The notes beneath the pieces were generated by a model. It saw nothing but the letters and a program-made list of their open reading frames with translations. It searched no databases and was not told where the DNA came from. DNA of 64,000 bases from Candidatus Thiosymbion ectosymbiont of Catanema sp. Cochon2018. GTDB lineage: Bacteria > Pseudomonadota > Gammaproteobacteria > Chromatiales > Chromatiaceae. This document shows, piece by piece, positions 34,440 through 43,388 of the stretch; the stretch's first letter is position 1, and each line of letters opens with the position of its first letter. Position numbers and translations under genes: made by a program. Location: positions 310,001-374,000 of the forward strand of contig WYCW01000001.1 of NCBI GenBank assembly GCA_011392765.1, in the 5' to 3' direction.

Positions 34440-35668
34440 TCGGGATGGACCTCGAAGTTTACGCCAAGTCTCCGTAAAGCTTGGTTGTTGAGTTCCATAT
34501 CCCGGAAGGTCCGCTGTTGGCGGGCAATCTCCGTAGGCGGGAAAAAGACATTGCCGAAGTGATGCATCAGAAAATTCAAGTGAGGATTGTTGTTAGCCAC
34601 GGCAAGGTACAGGCGTTCGGCCACTGCGCCAATGCTCGCCTTCGCTTTATAGCTGGTTTGCCCGAGTTGAACCAGCGGTCGACCCGCATCCTCCGCAATC
34701 TCTACGATTTTATAGATCAGATTAAAGTACAGAGCACCCTTGTCTCGGTCATTGTAGTTCATGCCTAGATAGAGGGGGTGCAACCAATGTTGATCCTGCA
34801 TAACGAGTTCGAAGGCGATCAATTGGTCATCGTCGAATACCAATACTGCAAAGGCCCTATTTCCCAAGGACCGGGAGACCTCCTTGAAAAAATTCGAATT
34901 GAGTGTTTCGAATCGGATCTTAGCTCGGTGTAGCACCTGGAGGTAGAGCGTTTCCATCTGTTCGGCATAGGGAGCAAAGTCCTGGCACACTCGCCACTCG
35001 TAGCCGGCATCTTCGAAACGGCGCTGACGACTGTTCATTAGACTACGGTACTTTTTACGCAGACGCTCCCGATAACTCCCGATACCGGGTTCGCCAAGAT
35101 AGAGGTAAGTAGTTGCAGGGCTTTCCACAAAGCTGTAATATTCACGCAAGGCCGCTTTTGCGTACGGCAGATGTGCACTGGTAATTTCCTTAATAAGCAC
35201 CATGTCGATTCCTAGTGTGCGAGCTCGTACCTTTACCGCTTCCCCTAGCCGTGTAAGCAATGGGCTAAATCGCGGATCTACTGGCGGATATCGGATGCCG
35301 ATCAATTCCTTACAGATGGCAATGGGGGTTCCTGCAATGAATATATCAAGATATAGAAACTCACGCCAAAATTTGCGCACCTTCGTTACAACACGGTTCA
35401 TAAACTCAGAAGCGACGGTGGTTAGAGACGTGCGGAAGCTGAAACACGGTAAGATAGCCACCACCTCTCCCGCTTTCCATGCGAGGAGATAATGAAATTT
35501 TACGTCCTTCAGAGCAGCCATCTCGGTGGCCTTGTGTAGATCGTAGGCGTGTAGTACATCCTCTTCCGAGAAGCACTGGTACCAAGTCTCTGTGCCAATT
35601 TTCTCAATAGATTCAACCCAGTCTAGCTTGATTCCATCGATATCCTGTATAATCGAATTACACTTCAT
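34436..35668 (-). CDS. BioF2-like GNAT acyltransferase A
   Basis: A 410-residue paralogue of acyltransferase B. Matching features: RERLRKKYRSLMNSRQRRFED, APYAEQMETLYLQVLHRAK, FFKEVSRSLGNRAFAVLVFD, QLIAFELVMQDQ, and GMNYNDRDKGALYFNLIYKIVEIAEDAGRPLVQLGQTSY. The Acetyltransf_6 fold is clear; specificity is not. It is the first gene of the three-gene operon (ATGA overlap with B). The 68 bp between its start and the end of the IS481-type element at 35737 must hold the promoter, or transcription comes from the element. No strong ribosome binding site precedes the ATG. Confidence 0.75.
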   Translation of the reverse strand: MKCNSIIQDIDGIKLDWVESIEKIGTETWYQCFSEEDVLHAYDLHKATEMAALKDVKFHYLLAWKAGEVVAILPCFSFRTSLTTVASEFMNRVVTKVRKFWREFLYLDIFIAGTPIAICKELIGIRYPPVDPRFSPLLTRLGEAVKVRARTLGIDMVLIKEITSAHLPYAKAALREYYSFVESPATTYLYLGEPGIGSYRERLRKKYRSLMNSRQRRFEDAGYEWRVCQDFAPYAEQMETLYLQVLHRAKIRFETLNSNFFKEVSRSLGNRAFAVLVFDDDQLIAFELVMQDQHWLHPLYLGMNYNDRDKGALYFNLIYKIVEIAEDAGRPLVQLGQTSYKAKASIGAVAERLYLAVANNNPHLNFLMHHFGNVFFPPTEIARQQRTFRDMELNNQALRRLGVNFEVHPE

Positions 35669-35736
35669 GGTAGTGGTAAACTTTTAAGTGGCGATAGGCT
35701 ACCCAGCGGCCCGATAATGGTTCGGATCCCCCCTGC

Positions 35737-36699
35737 TGTCGGGTCCCGGATGATTATGTGGAATTTTTTTAAAAAGTCGGGGTTGCTGTGAGTACCAGTG
35801 TTTGAGCGTCTGGAGAGATGTTTTGTGGTGCAGGTTTTTCTGCGGGATGTGGTGATTATACAGGTAGACGAAGCGTTTGAGGGTGGTCTGGAGTGAAGCC
35901 ACGGAGTCGAAGCGGTGGGTGCGCAACACATCGGCGATGCGGCCGTCGAAGCGCTCGCTCATACCGTTGGTGCGCGGGGTTGTGGGCTTGATCAGGCGAT
36001 GTTCGATCTGGTTGTCGGTACACACCCGATCGAAGGCATGGGCGCCGGTCGGCAGGCGCTCGCCGGTGGCACAGAAGCAGTCGGTAAACTCCTTGCCGTT
36101 GTCGGTGAGGAGCTTGGTGATGGTGAACGGTGCCTGCTCGATCAGGCGCGTGAGGAAGCCGCTGGCGGACGTTGCTGACTGGTCTTTGAGCACCTCCACA
36201 GAGACCCAGCGGGTGGCGCGCTCAAGGGCGGCAAATAGGTAGGTCCGTTGGTCCTCATCCGGCATCTGAGGCAGGTACTTGACATCGACGTGGACGAAGC
36301 CCGGCGCATAATCCGTGAAGGTCTTCACGGGCGTCTGGGTGCCTGCTTCCTGGGGCATCAGCGCCTTGAGGTTCGAAACGCCATGGCGGCGCAGACAGCG
36401 GTCCAGGCTGGAGCGGGAAACGTCGGGGTGGATGACACCACCAGCCGGTCGTCGAGCGGCCGCAGCAGCGTCTTGCGCAGCTCTACGACCACCGCTTCCT
36501 GGATCGGGGTAAGGGTAGTCTGCAAGCGGTGCGGCGTGTGCGAACCATCGGCAACCCCGTCACGGCCCTTCCAGCGGCGGATGGTATCCTCACTCACCCC
36601 CAGTTCGTCGGCCAGGTGCGTCACGGACTGGTGAGATACCTGAATGTATTGGCGGGTCTTCGGCGTCGTGGTGGCATTGGCATGCAGGTAGATATTCAT
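35737..36699 (-). pseudogene. Frameshifted IS481-family transposase
   Basis: The front part (36699 to about 36440) encodes a helix-turn-helix (VTHLADELGVSEDTIRRWKGRDGVADGSHTPHR) and LTPIQEAVVVELRKTLL.PLDD. The frame is then lost; in a second frame, DVSRSSLDRCLRRHGVSNLKAL leads into the catalytic core with VDVKYLP (Asp), LLTDNGKEF (Asp) and TNGMSERFDGR (Glu). All three catalytic residues survive, but no single protein joins DNA-binding and catalytic parts unless a programmed frameshift occurs. The second frame has no stop before the left terminal repeat and reads on to 35699. Confidence 0.82.
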
Positions 36700-36803
36700 G
36701 GCGCTTTCTCCGCTACAAACGTGGCTACCAGTAATTCCATGACCTCTCGGGCACGCAAGAATGACCCCATTTTAGATCCTATGCAATCATCCGGGACCTG
36801 ACA
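35737..36803 (-). mobile_element. IS481-type insertion sequence (defective)
   Basis: About 1067 bp with 19-bp inverted ends TGTCGGGTCCCGGATGATT and, from the right, TGTCAGGTCCCGGATGATT (one mismatch). TGT...ACA ends fit the IS481 family. It carries one frameshifted transposase gene. No target duplication is visible. Its right side abuts a 143-bp methyltransferase-gene fragment. Confidence 0.8.
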
Positions 36804-36807
36804 CCGG

Positions 36808-36950
36808 CGGGGAAGCGGGGCATTACCCTGGCCCGGCGCTTCGGCATGGTCATACCACAGCTGCAGCATCTGGTGGCGGGCAGGACCCAGCACTTGGACC
36901 GGAGCGTCACGGAATTCGCCCGGGAACAGGCGAGACTCAATATCGTCATT
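36808..36950 (+). pseudogene. 143-bp internal fragment of the methyltransferase-fusion gene
   Basis: Matches positions about 40150-40290 of the intact gene (GKRGITLARRFGM..PQLQHLVAGRTQHLDRSVTEFAREQARLNIV). Both ends are abrupt: the IS481-type element on the left and unrelated DNA on the right. This is the third copy of this gene in the window. Confidence 0.8.
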
Positions 36951-36998
36951 AACTCTCAAGCCAAATTCATGGCAAAATAACACAGGTTTCAGTTAGCT

Positions 36999-37664
36999 AT
37001 GAAACATATCTTGGTAATACTCCTGTTATTATCTGGTAGCTCTTGGGGCCAGGTTCAGGGTGTAAAACTGCAGGCCGCACTTCGAACTGCCAATTTGGGA
37101 GACGGTGTACATTCCAACCACTTTTTTGTGATTTCCGACTATCTCAGGAAAAACTCAGGGACGGCCAAACAGGCAAGAGAGGCCCGAGCGGCACAGACTG
37201 AAGTCGCGAGATCAAAAGAGATACTCAAGCCTCCGACGGCTTCATTGGATGAATCCGAATTTTCCCATTTGCTTCTTGCAATCCAACAATTCAAGCACCT
37301 GATGGGTGCTAGCGTATTCAACCTGCACGGTTTGAAAGTCGGAGCATCCGGGTTGCAAATAGAACCCCTTGTGCTGAACGAAAATCTTCTAAGAGAAATC
37401 AAGCTACGCACACTTGATCGACCCTATGTTCGGCCGCTGTCATGTGAAGTCATCACGAATGAGCTGGTGCAAAATTGTTCCGACCCTTTTTTTGAATCAT
37501 CCGTATCCTGTTCAGAGATAAGAAAGACGGCGGAGAACTGCAGGTCTCCACTCTATGCAGTCTACCGTTCCATATATGATTTCAGCGGTGAAGAGCCGAT
37601 AGTGGTCGGCATCAGTGTCGTAGTATTCGACCAGGCATTCGTAGATAATTCTCCTCAATGGTAA
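36999..37664 (+). CDS. Secreted protein of unknown function
   Basis: A 221-residue protein with a clear signal peptide: KHILVILLLLSGSSWGQ, with likely cleavage after SWG. The mature part is mixed alpha/beta, with four Cys in the last third (LSCEVI..ELVQNCSDPF, SSVSCSEI..TAENCRSP) that could form two disulphides in the periplasm. No family was recognised. It lies between the methyltransferase fragment and a kinase fragment and has no evident operon partner. Base composition is AT-richer than the housekeeping genes. Confidence 0.65.
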   Translation: MKHILVILLLLSGSSWGQVQGVKLQAALRTANLGDGVHSNHFFVISDYLRKNSGTAKQAREARAAQTEVARSKEILKPPTASLDESEFSHLLLAIQQFKHLMGASVFNLHGLKVGASGLQIEPLVLNENLLREIKLRTLDRPYVRPLSCEVITNELVQNCSDPFFESSVSCSEIRKTAENCRSPLYAVYRSIYDFSGEEPIVVGISVVVFDQAFVDNSPQW

Positions 37665-37715
37665 CCCCCCGGCTCTGGAAGCTGTAAGGGCGGCTGTATA
37701 TTTGTTTTTTTTTGC

Positions 37716-38135
37716 ATGCGTACCGCCCCTGATGCAAACTTTCACGTACACCATCAATTCGGCTGGTGGGCCCATCCGCTCTATTATCTGATCTGGACGG
37801 TCATTCTGCCCCAACCCTATGAATCCGCCTGGTTGCGCTTCGCCTCGGGCATCAGTTTTATCCCGTTTTTCTTCTATAAACACTACTCGGTGCGATTCGC
37901 ACCCTGGTTGAATCTCTATTGGTATCTGTGTTTGACTTTTGCCCTGCCCGTTATCTTCACCTTCCTGATGTTGATGAATGATCTGTCCGGGATGTGGCTG
38001 GTCTGTGAGACCATGATGTTTCTCGTGTTCATATTAGCTATTCCCAATTTTTTCCTGATGATGTTCTTCCTAATTGTCGGGTTCCTCAAGAATCCCAGTG
38101 TGGCCCGCGTTCGAGTGAAACGCTTGGTTCTCTGA
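37716..38135 (+). pseudogene. N-terminal membrane-domain fragment of CqsS-like sensor kinase
   Basis: Residues FGWWAHPLYYLIWTVILPQPYESAWLR... to FLMLMNDLSGMWLV match the membrane sensor of the intact kinase (40960-41280) closely. The homology stops at about 38083 in FFLIVGF, where the duplicated debris block begins, and the frame ends shortly after. No kinase domain follows. Confidence 0.85.
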
Positions 38136-38224
38136 GATATGCTTCGAGCCGACGACTACCAACTCAGACTGGAAGATATCCGTGGGGAATCCGGCCATCG
38201 ACACCCTGCGAGCTGAATCCTTCG

Positions 38225-38392
38225 ATGTTGCCGCACGGTTCTGCCGCTGCGCGCGTGGCAAAAAGCGCCTTTGGCACGATTCGGGTCTTTGGAATCATCG
38301 GGCGTGCCTTGCCCTTTGTAGCAGTCGGTCTAGCCGTTTACGACGCTATCAGCATCGGGATGTGTGCTTATGAAGAACGCAGCAGAAAGTAA
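38225..38392 (+). CDS. Possible toxin C-terminal remnant (copy 2)
   Basis: The second copy of the 55-residue frame described at 25386-25553, part of the same duplicated block. Differences are few: near the end it reads SIGMCAYEERSRK. No start codon with a ribosome binding site is seen, and the frame overlaps the next gene by 23 nt as in copy 1. Confidence 0.4.
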   Translation: MLPHGSAAARVAKSAFGTIRVFGIIGRALPFVAVGLAVYDAISIGMCAYEERSRK

Positions 38393-38654
38393 CGTCACGA
38401 ATCTTTCATCAAAGGACCGGATTATCGAAACTGTCATCGATATTTTTGTGCGTGAAATCGGTTTTATCGAAAGAAGTGAAGTTTCTCGCACTACGCATAT
38501 AGTCGAAGACTTTTATATCGATACTGATGACTTATCATGGTTTACGGAGGCAGTAGTAAAGCACTTCCATCTCGATGTGACACCCAAAGAATGGCTCACT
38601 ATTGAGCCCACGATCGAAGGAATTGCTGATTTCGTGCTATACCATTCGAGATAA
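38370..38654 (+). CDS. Acyl-carrier-like small protein lacking the serine (copy 2)
   Basis: A 94-residue paralogue of the 25531 protein (96 from GTG 38364). The first 35 residues are nearly identical, then the two differ strongly (HIVEDFYIDTDDLSWFTEAVVKHFHLDV), while the end TIEGIADFVLYHSR is again the same. The functional position again reads DDL, not DSL. The frame is intact despite divergence concentrated in helices 2-3, which suggests selection for different partners rather than plain decay. Confidence 0.6.
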   Translation: MKNAAESNVTNLSSKDRIIETVIDIFVREIGFIERSEVSRTTHIVEDFYIDTDDLSWFTEAVVKHFHLDVTPKEWLTIEPTIEGIADFVLYHSR

Positions 38655-39126
38655 AAGAAGATGTCTCTGCCGGATCGGTTTTGGGTATCGAGGGGGCGAT
38701 CTATAAACACTATCGCTTTTTTGTGTATTGGGGAGGAGCCAGCACTATGGCCGTCACGGGTTCCGTAATCGCCACTTGGTTCACAGGGGTGCTCGATTTT
38801 CTCCGCAGGGATTATACTGCCACACGGCACAATCTGAGCTTTTGAATTTCCCCCTCACCCCCGCCCTCTCCCGGAGGGAGGGTGTCGTAAAAGCGGTGGC
38901 ATCAGCTGCCAGTCTGTGAAGTTTAAACCACAGAGGACACAGAGAACGCAGAGAAGGGCACAGACCAATTCTCTGTGTTCTCTGTGTCCTCTGTGGTTCG
39001 AAAGGACTTTTGCGACACCCTCAGAGGGAGAGGGAGTGAAATGCGCAGATTGTGCCGTGTGGCAGTATACGAACGCAACCAGATTACGCTGGATGTTGCC
39101 AGATATGTCGGCTGGTGGGCTCATCC
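38650..39126 (+). pseudogene. Methyltransferase tail plus kinase start, cut by a MITE (copy 2)
   Basis: The same junctions as 25818-26291: methyltransferase end, kinase ATG at 38747, element at 38815-39067, a short kinase continuation, then the shared unrelated DNA up to about 39260. The position of the element is identical in both copies, so it was inserted before the block was duplicated. Confidence 0.8.
38815..39067. mobile_element. TACTGCCACAC-family MITE with nested palindrome (253 bp, copy 2)
   Basis: Counterpart of 25980-26232, flanked by TA (38813-38814, 39068-39069). Same nested CCACAGAGGACACAG palindrome. Confidence 0.85.
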
Positions 39127-39375
39127 TCTCGGAGAGCGAGAGGGCGGAACTCGCACAGGATCTTCTCTTCTGGCCAGCCTCGACGGAACTCCCGACTCCG
39201 GTTATTTCACTTATATCAGGAAAGGTTTTTGGGACGCGACGGAACCAATGCCGACCCACCACCTCGATGACTCAAGACAAGTCCATACCGCCGGGCCAAG
39301 GATATTTTGGTATCATGCGGGCAGCCGTTCGGCCCCCGCTGAATCCCGACCCTGGACAAGAAAAATCAAAGCCTT

Positions 39376-40848
39376 ATGCCCGCATCGAGCCAAAATCCGC
39401 ACGGGGGGCCGGGCGATTATTCAGCCGTTGGGAGCGACCCTGACACGGCCAGGGAGCTCTATTTCAGTACCAAATTCCTGCTGTATTCCATCGACGCCTG
39501 GGAGCACGATCGGGATCAACGCTTCGACCTCACCGCCTTGACGGACTCGTTTCATCAATCCGTCCCGGTGCTGGATTTTCTGGACTGGAAGATTACCGCC
39601 ATCGAACGCGGCTATGCCCAGACTCTGCTGCCCCTGAACCCCAATGCGTCGAATCAGTACATTGCCCACCAGGGAGCCCTGATGCTGCTGGTCGCTGAGT
39701 ACACCGGCGGCATTGCCTTGGCTTCCCTGTTGCATTTAGTCCCCATCATTGGGTTTATGCCGTCTGTCGATGACAATGCGGCCTATATGTGGGGGGCGAA
39801 GGCCGCGATCCGCTGGTATGCCCCCAGCTGCCATAACCTGACCTGCAAGGCCCGCATAGACAAGCCGAGGTGGGAGGGCTTGGCGAAACGATTCACCAAC
39901 AGCAGGAAGCTGGTGGCCACCATCCCGGTCAAGATGTTCAATGGCGACGAGTTAGTCGCGGAGGTCGATTTCACCTATTGGGTGCAGGACGTCGTGAGTA
40001 TGAAGCGGCATGCCTTTGACCCGGAGCGGATCGACCTGCTGTATAAGCACAAGACCAAGACCACTGCCAAGCTGATTGTGGGCCTGCGCGCCCTGGAGCA
40101 GGAGAGATCGGTCACCGAGCGGCGCTTCGATGACCCCTATGCCTTTATGCTGGCGGGGAAACAGGGCATTACCCTGGCCCGGCGTTTCAGCATGGGCACG
40201 CCCCAACTGCAACATCTGGTGGCGGCCAGGACCCAGCATTTAGACCGGGGCGTCGCGGAATTCGCTCGGGAACAGGCAAGATTCAATATCGTCAATATCG
40301 GCGCCGGTTATGACAGCCGCTTTTGGCGCTTGAAATTCGAAGGGGCCACCATCTATGACCTCGACTTGCCGGTAATGCTGAATGAACGCAGAAGGATCTT
40401 TGATTACACCAGAGATCGGCAGATCCATAATCTCGAGATCGACCTGGAGACCCAGGCGATCGATGCGGTCCTGTCGGCCAGCGGCCGTTTTAATCCGAAT
40501 GTCCCCACCTACTTTATCTGGGAGGGCGGCTCCATGTATTTTGGTGACCGGCACATCGATCGGATCTTCAGTGCCGTCGCTCGGATTATGGCCCCCGGTT
40601 CCCGCTTTTGGTTCGATTATGTGTCCGAGGCGATTATCGCGGGGACAACCGGTATCCGCGAGGCGGAGGATTTTATTGACGCTATGCAGAAGCTGGGGGA
40701 GCCCTTTGTCACCGGATTCAGTGACATCGGCCCGCTGGCAAGGCGATATCACCTCGAGATAAAAGAAGATGTCTCTGCCGGATCGGTTTTGGGTATCAGG
40801 GAGGCGATCTACAGCCACTATGGCTTTTTTGTATTGGGGAGGAGCTAA
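39376..40848 (+). CDS. Fusion of hotdog (DUF4442-type) domain and leucine-carboxyl-methyltransferase-type domain
   Basis: A 490-residue two-domain protein. Residues of about 45-215 look like a DUF4442/YiiD-type hotdog fold (VLDFLDWKITAIERGYAQTLLP, NQYIAHQGALMLLVAEYTGGIA, CKARIDKPRWEGLAK), a fold used by acyl-CoA/ACP thioesterases. Residues of about 245-490 are a PPM1/leucine carboxyl methyltransferase-like domain: RRFDDPYAFMLAG, SAM loop NIGAGYDSRFWRL (near 305-317), YDLDLPVMLNERRRIF, YFIWEGGSMYF, and AIYSHYGFFVLGRS at the end. The likely job is releasing an acyl chain and methylating a carboxyl or hydroxyl group, which is inference. It ends 4 nt before the sensor kinase gene, with the kinase ribosome binding site inside its last codons. 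Several broken copies lie upstream. Confidence 0.8.
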   Translation: MPASSQNPHGGPGDYSAVGSDPDTARELYFSTKFLLYSIDAWEHDRDQRFDLTALTDSFHQSVPVLDFLDWKITAIERGYAQTLLPLNPNASNQYIAHQGALMLLVAEYTGGIALASLLHLVPIIGFMPSVDDNAAYMWGAKAAIRWYAPSCHNLTCKARIDKPRWEGLAKRFTNSRKLVATIPVKMFNGDELVAEVDFTYWVQDVVSMKRHAFDPERIDLLYKHKTKTTAKLIVGLRALEQERSVTERRFDDPYAFMLAGKQGITLARRFSMGTPQLQHLVAARTQHLDRGVAEFAREQARFNIVNIGAGYDSRFWRLKFEGATIYDLDLPVMLNERRRIFDYTRDRQIHNLEIDLETQAIDAVLSASGRFNPNVPTYFIWEGGSMYFGDRHIDRIFSAVARIMAPGSRFWFDYVSEAIIAGTTGIREAEDFIDAMQKLGEPFVTGFSDIGPLARRYHLEIKEDVSAGSVLGIREAIYSHYGFFVLGRS

Positions 40849-40852
40849 CACC

Positions 40853-43360
40853 ATGGCCTTTACGAGTTCCGTCATTGCCGCTTTTCTCACAAAATCGCTC
40901 GACTTTCTCCGTAGGGATTACGCACGCAACCAGATCACGCTGGATGTTGCCAGATATGTCGGCTGGTGGGGCCATCCGCTCTATTATCTGATCTGTACCT
41001 TCATTCTGCCCCAACCCTATGAATCCGCTTGGTTACGCTTCGCCTCGGGCATCAGTTTTATCCCGTTTTTCTTCTATAAACACTACCCGGTGCGATTCGG
41101 ACCCTGGTTGAATCTCTATTGGTATCTGTGGTTGACCTTTACTCTGCCCATTATCTTTACCTTCCTGATGTTGATGAATGACCTGTCCGGGATGTGGCTG
41201 GTCGCCCAGACCATGATGTTTCTCGTGTTCCCAATATTTGTTTCCAATTTTTTCTTCATGATATCCCTCCTGGTCGCGGGCATCGCGATTGGGTATCTGG
41301 GCTTTGTGTGGGCCACCGGCAGCCACCTGGTCATCACCACCGAGATCATCGAATACATGATACCCATCCCCATGGCGATGCTGTGCGGGATACTGTTCAA
41401 TTTTACGAAAAGGCGAGGAGAGGTCGCTCTAGAGAGAAACCAGGCATTGCAATCTTTGGCTGGCGGCATCGCCCACGAGATGCGCAACCCGCTGGGACAG
41501 ATCCGCCATAGCCTCAACAGCATCCGGAACCAACTGCCGATCTATCACCCGGACCGACCGGCCGCGGCATTGGACGAGGCGTCCCTCGAACGCATCTATG
41601 AGGGGGTCGGCCATGGCCAGATGGCCGTAAAGCGCGGCATCCAGATCATCGATATGATCCTGGACGAGATCCGGGAGCGGCCGATCGATCCCGATCGCTT
41701 CGTCTATCTCGCGGCCGCCCGCACTACCCAAAAGGCGCTCGACGAGTATGGCTATGACTCCGCGAGCGAACGCGGGCGGGTCCGGTTGGAGGCGCGGGAG
41801 GACTTTAGCTTCCGCATCGACGAGACCCTGTACATCTTCGTCCTCTTCAACCTGATGAAGAACGCCCTCTACTATTTCAAGCACCGTAGCGAGGGCGAGA
41901 TCCGGATCCGGCTGGAATGCGGGGGCGCGCATAACCGGGTGCGTTTTCGTGACACCGGCCCCGGCATCCCCGAGCAAGACCTGGGGCGGCTCTTCGACGG
42001 CTTCTTTACCGCCGGTAAGCAGGGCGGGACCGGCCTCGGACTCGCCTACTGCAAACGAGTGATGCAGGCCTTCGGCGGTGACATCACCTGTGATTCGGTC
42101 CTGGGGGCCTACACCGAGTTCACCCTCAGCTTTCCGGCGGTCACGGAGCGGGAGCTGGCCGCGGACCAGGCCCGGATCATCGCCGAGGCTCGGCCCGAGT
42201 TCCGGGGTAAGCGCCTGCTGGTGGTCGATGACGAGCCCCTCCACCACGCGGTGGTGAAACAACACCTCGCGCCATTGGAGGTGATGATCGACGAGGCAGC
42301 GAACGGTCGCCGGGCAATCGAGCTGGCGCGTGCCACCCCCTATGACCTGATCCTCATGGATCTGAACATGCCGGTCATGAACGGCTACGAGGCCGCCGAA
42401 TGCCTGCGCCGGGGGGAGGCAGGGGCCGACGCGGCGGCTACCCCCATCGTCGCCCACACCGCCGAGCCGCCCTATATCGCCCGCGGTAAGACGGAAAAGG
42501 TCGGGATGCAGGAGCTGGTAGCCAAACCCTGCAGTCAGGCCGAGCTCATCCGCGCCCTGCTCCCGGTCCTGGCGGCCGGCCCGAATGCAGGGGCCGGCGT
42601 TGCCGACACCGGTGGGTTGTCGGTGTTGCTGGTGGACGACTCGGCTATCAACCGTGACTTGCTGGCGCTCAGCCTGACGGACAACGCCGGCCTGGCGGTG
42701 GACAAGGCCGCCGACGGGGCCGAGGCCTGGGACCTGCTGCAGACCCAGGCATACGCCTTGCTCATTACCGACATCCGGATGCCGGTGCTGGACGGCCTGG
42801 CGCTGACCCGCCGGATACGCACCAGCCCCGACGCCCGGCTGCGCCGACTGCCGATTATCGCCCTGAGCGGTGCCGCGGAGGAGGAGGACACCGCCAAAGC
42901 GGCCGGGGTGGATGCCTATCGGCTCAAGACCGAACCCGTCGAAACGCTCCTGGCGACCATCGGCAAGCTGTTGGATCGGGTGGCCCACCCCGTGCCCGAC
43001 GCGCCCCCACCACCGGCGGATCACCCTCCACAACCTGGGTTCGACCTTGGCCCCGCCACCGCCATGCTCGGGCTGTCACCGGCGAAAATGGCAGAGCTGT
43101 TCGAGTGCTTCCGGGCCGAACATCGAGAGACCCCGGCCGTCCTGCACCAAGCCCTGAGGGCGGGGGATACGGCCACCCTGCGCGCGCAGGCGCACGCGCT
43201 CAAAGGGAGCGCTGCCATGGTATGCGCCGAACCCATCTGTAAGGCCGCCGAGGCCCTGGAGAATGCGTGTCGCGACAACCGAACCGGGGAGGCCCTTGAG
43301 GACCTGACGGAAGACCTGGTCACGGCCCTCGGGGCGTTACTCGACGCCCAAACGGTGTAA
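40853..43360 (+). CDS. Hybrid sensor kinase with CqsS-like membrane sensor, two receivers and Hpt
   Basis: An 835-residue phosphorelay protein. The start is ATG 40853 (ggggagg ribosome binding site at 40837). Six hydrophobic segments fill residues of about 35-185 and contain PLYYLICTFILPQPYESAWLR, the hallmark of CqsS/LqsS-type sensors of alpha-hydroxyketone autoinducers. Then: HisKA with His208 (GIAHEMRNPLG), HATPase N box (FNLMKNALYYF), DTGPGIP and GGTGLGLAYCKR; receiver 1 with Asp503 (ILMDLNMPVMNG); receiver 2 with Asp640 (LITDIRMPVLDG); and a C-terminal Hpt with His781 (AHALKGSAAM). All phosphorelay residues are present. No separate output regulator lies nearby. Co-transcribed with the hotdog-methyltransferase gene. 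The ligand is unknown. Confidence 0.9.
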   Translation: MAFTSSVIAAFLTKSLDFLRRDYARNQITLDVARYVGWWGHPLYYLICTFILPQPYESAWLRFASGISFIPFFFYKHYPVRFGPWLNLYWYLWLTFTLPIIFTFLMLMNDLSGMWLVAQTMMFLVFPIFVSNFFFMISLLVAGIAIGYLGFVWATGSHLVITTEIIEYMIPIPMAMLCGILFNFTKRRGEVALERNQALQSLAGGIAHEMRNPLGQIRHSLNSIRNQLPIYHPDRPAAALDEASLERIYEGVGHGQMAVKRGIQIIDMILDEIRERPIDPDRFVYLAAARTTQKALDEYGYDSASERGRVRLEAREDFSFRIDETLYIFVLFNLMKNALYYFKHRSEGEIRIRLECGGAHNRVRFRDTGPGIPEQDLGRLFDGFFTAGKQGGTGLGLAYCKRVMQAFGGDITCDSVLGAYTEFTLSFPAVTERELAADQARIIAEARPEFRGKRLLVVDDEPLHHAVVKQHLAPLEVMIDEAANGRRAIELARATPYDLILMDLNMPVMNGYEAAECLRRGEAGADAAATPIVAHTAEPPYIARGKTEKVGMQELVAKPCSQAELIRALLPVLAAGPNAGAGVADTGGLSVLLVDDSAINRDLLALSLTDNAGLAVDKAADGAEAWDLLQTQAYALLITDIRMPVLDGLALTRRIRTSPDARLRRLPIIALSGAAEEEDTAKAAGVDAYRLKTEPVETLLATIGKLLDRVAHPVPDAPPPPADHPPQPGFDLGPATAMLGLSPAKMAELFECFRAEHRETPAVLHQALRAGDTATLRAQAHALKGSAAMVCAEPICKAAEALENACRDNRTGEALEDLTEDLVTALGALLDAQTV

Positions 43361-43388
43361 CCCTTACCCCCTGACGCAAAGTACCCCC

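Noticed and set aside
41429-43033. 534-codon open frame opposite the sensor kinase, and 50832-52514 opposite btuB, 8773-10104 opposite drmA
   Set aside because: All lie fully antisense to genes with complete domain motifs; none shows its own family features.
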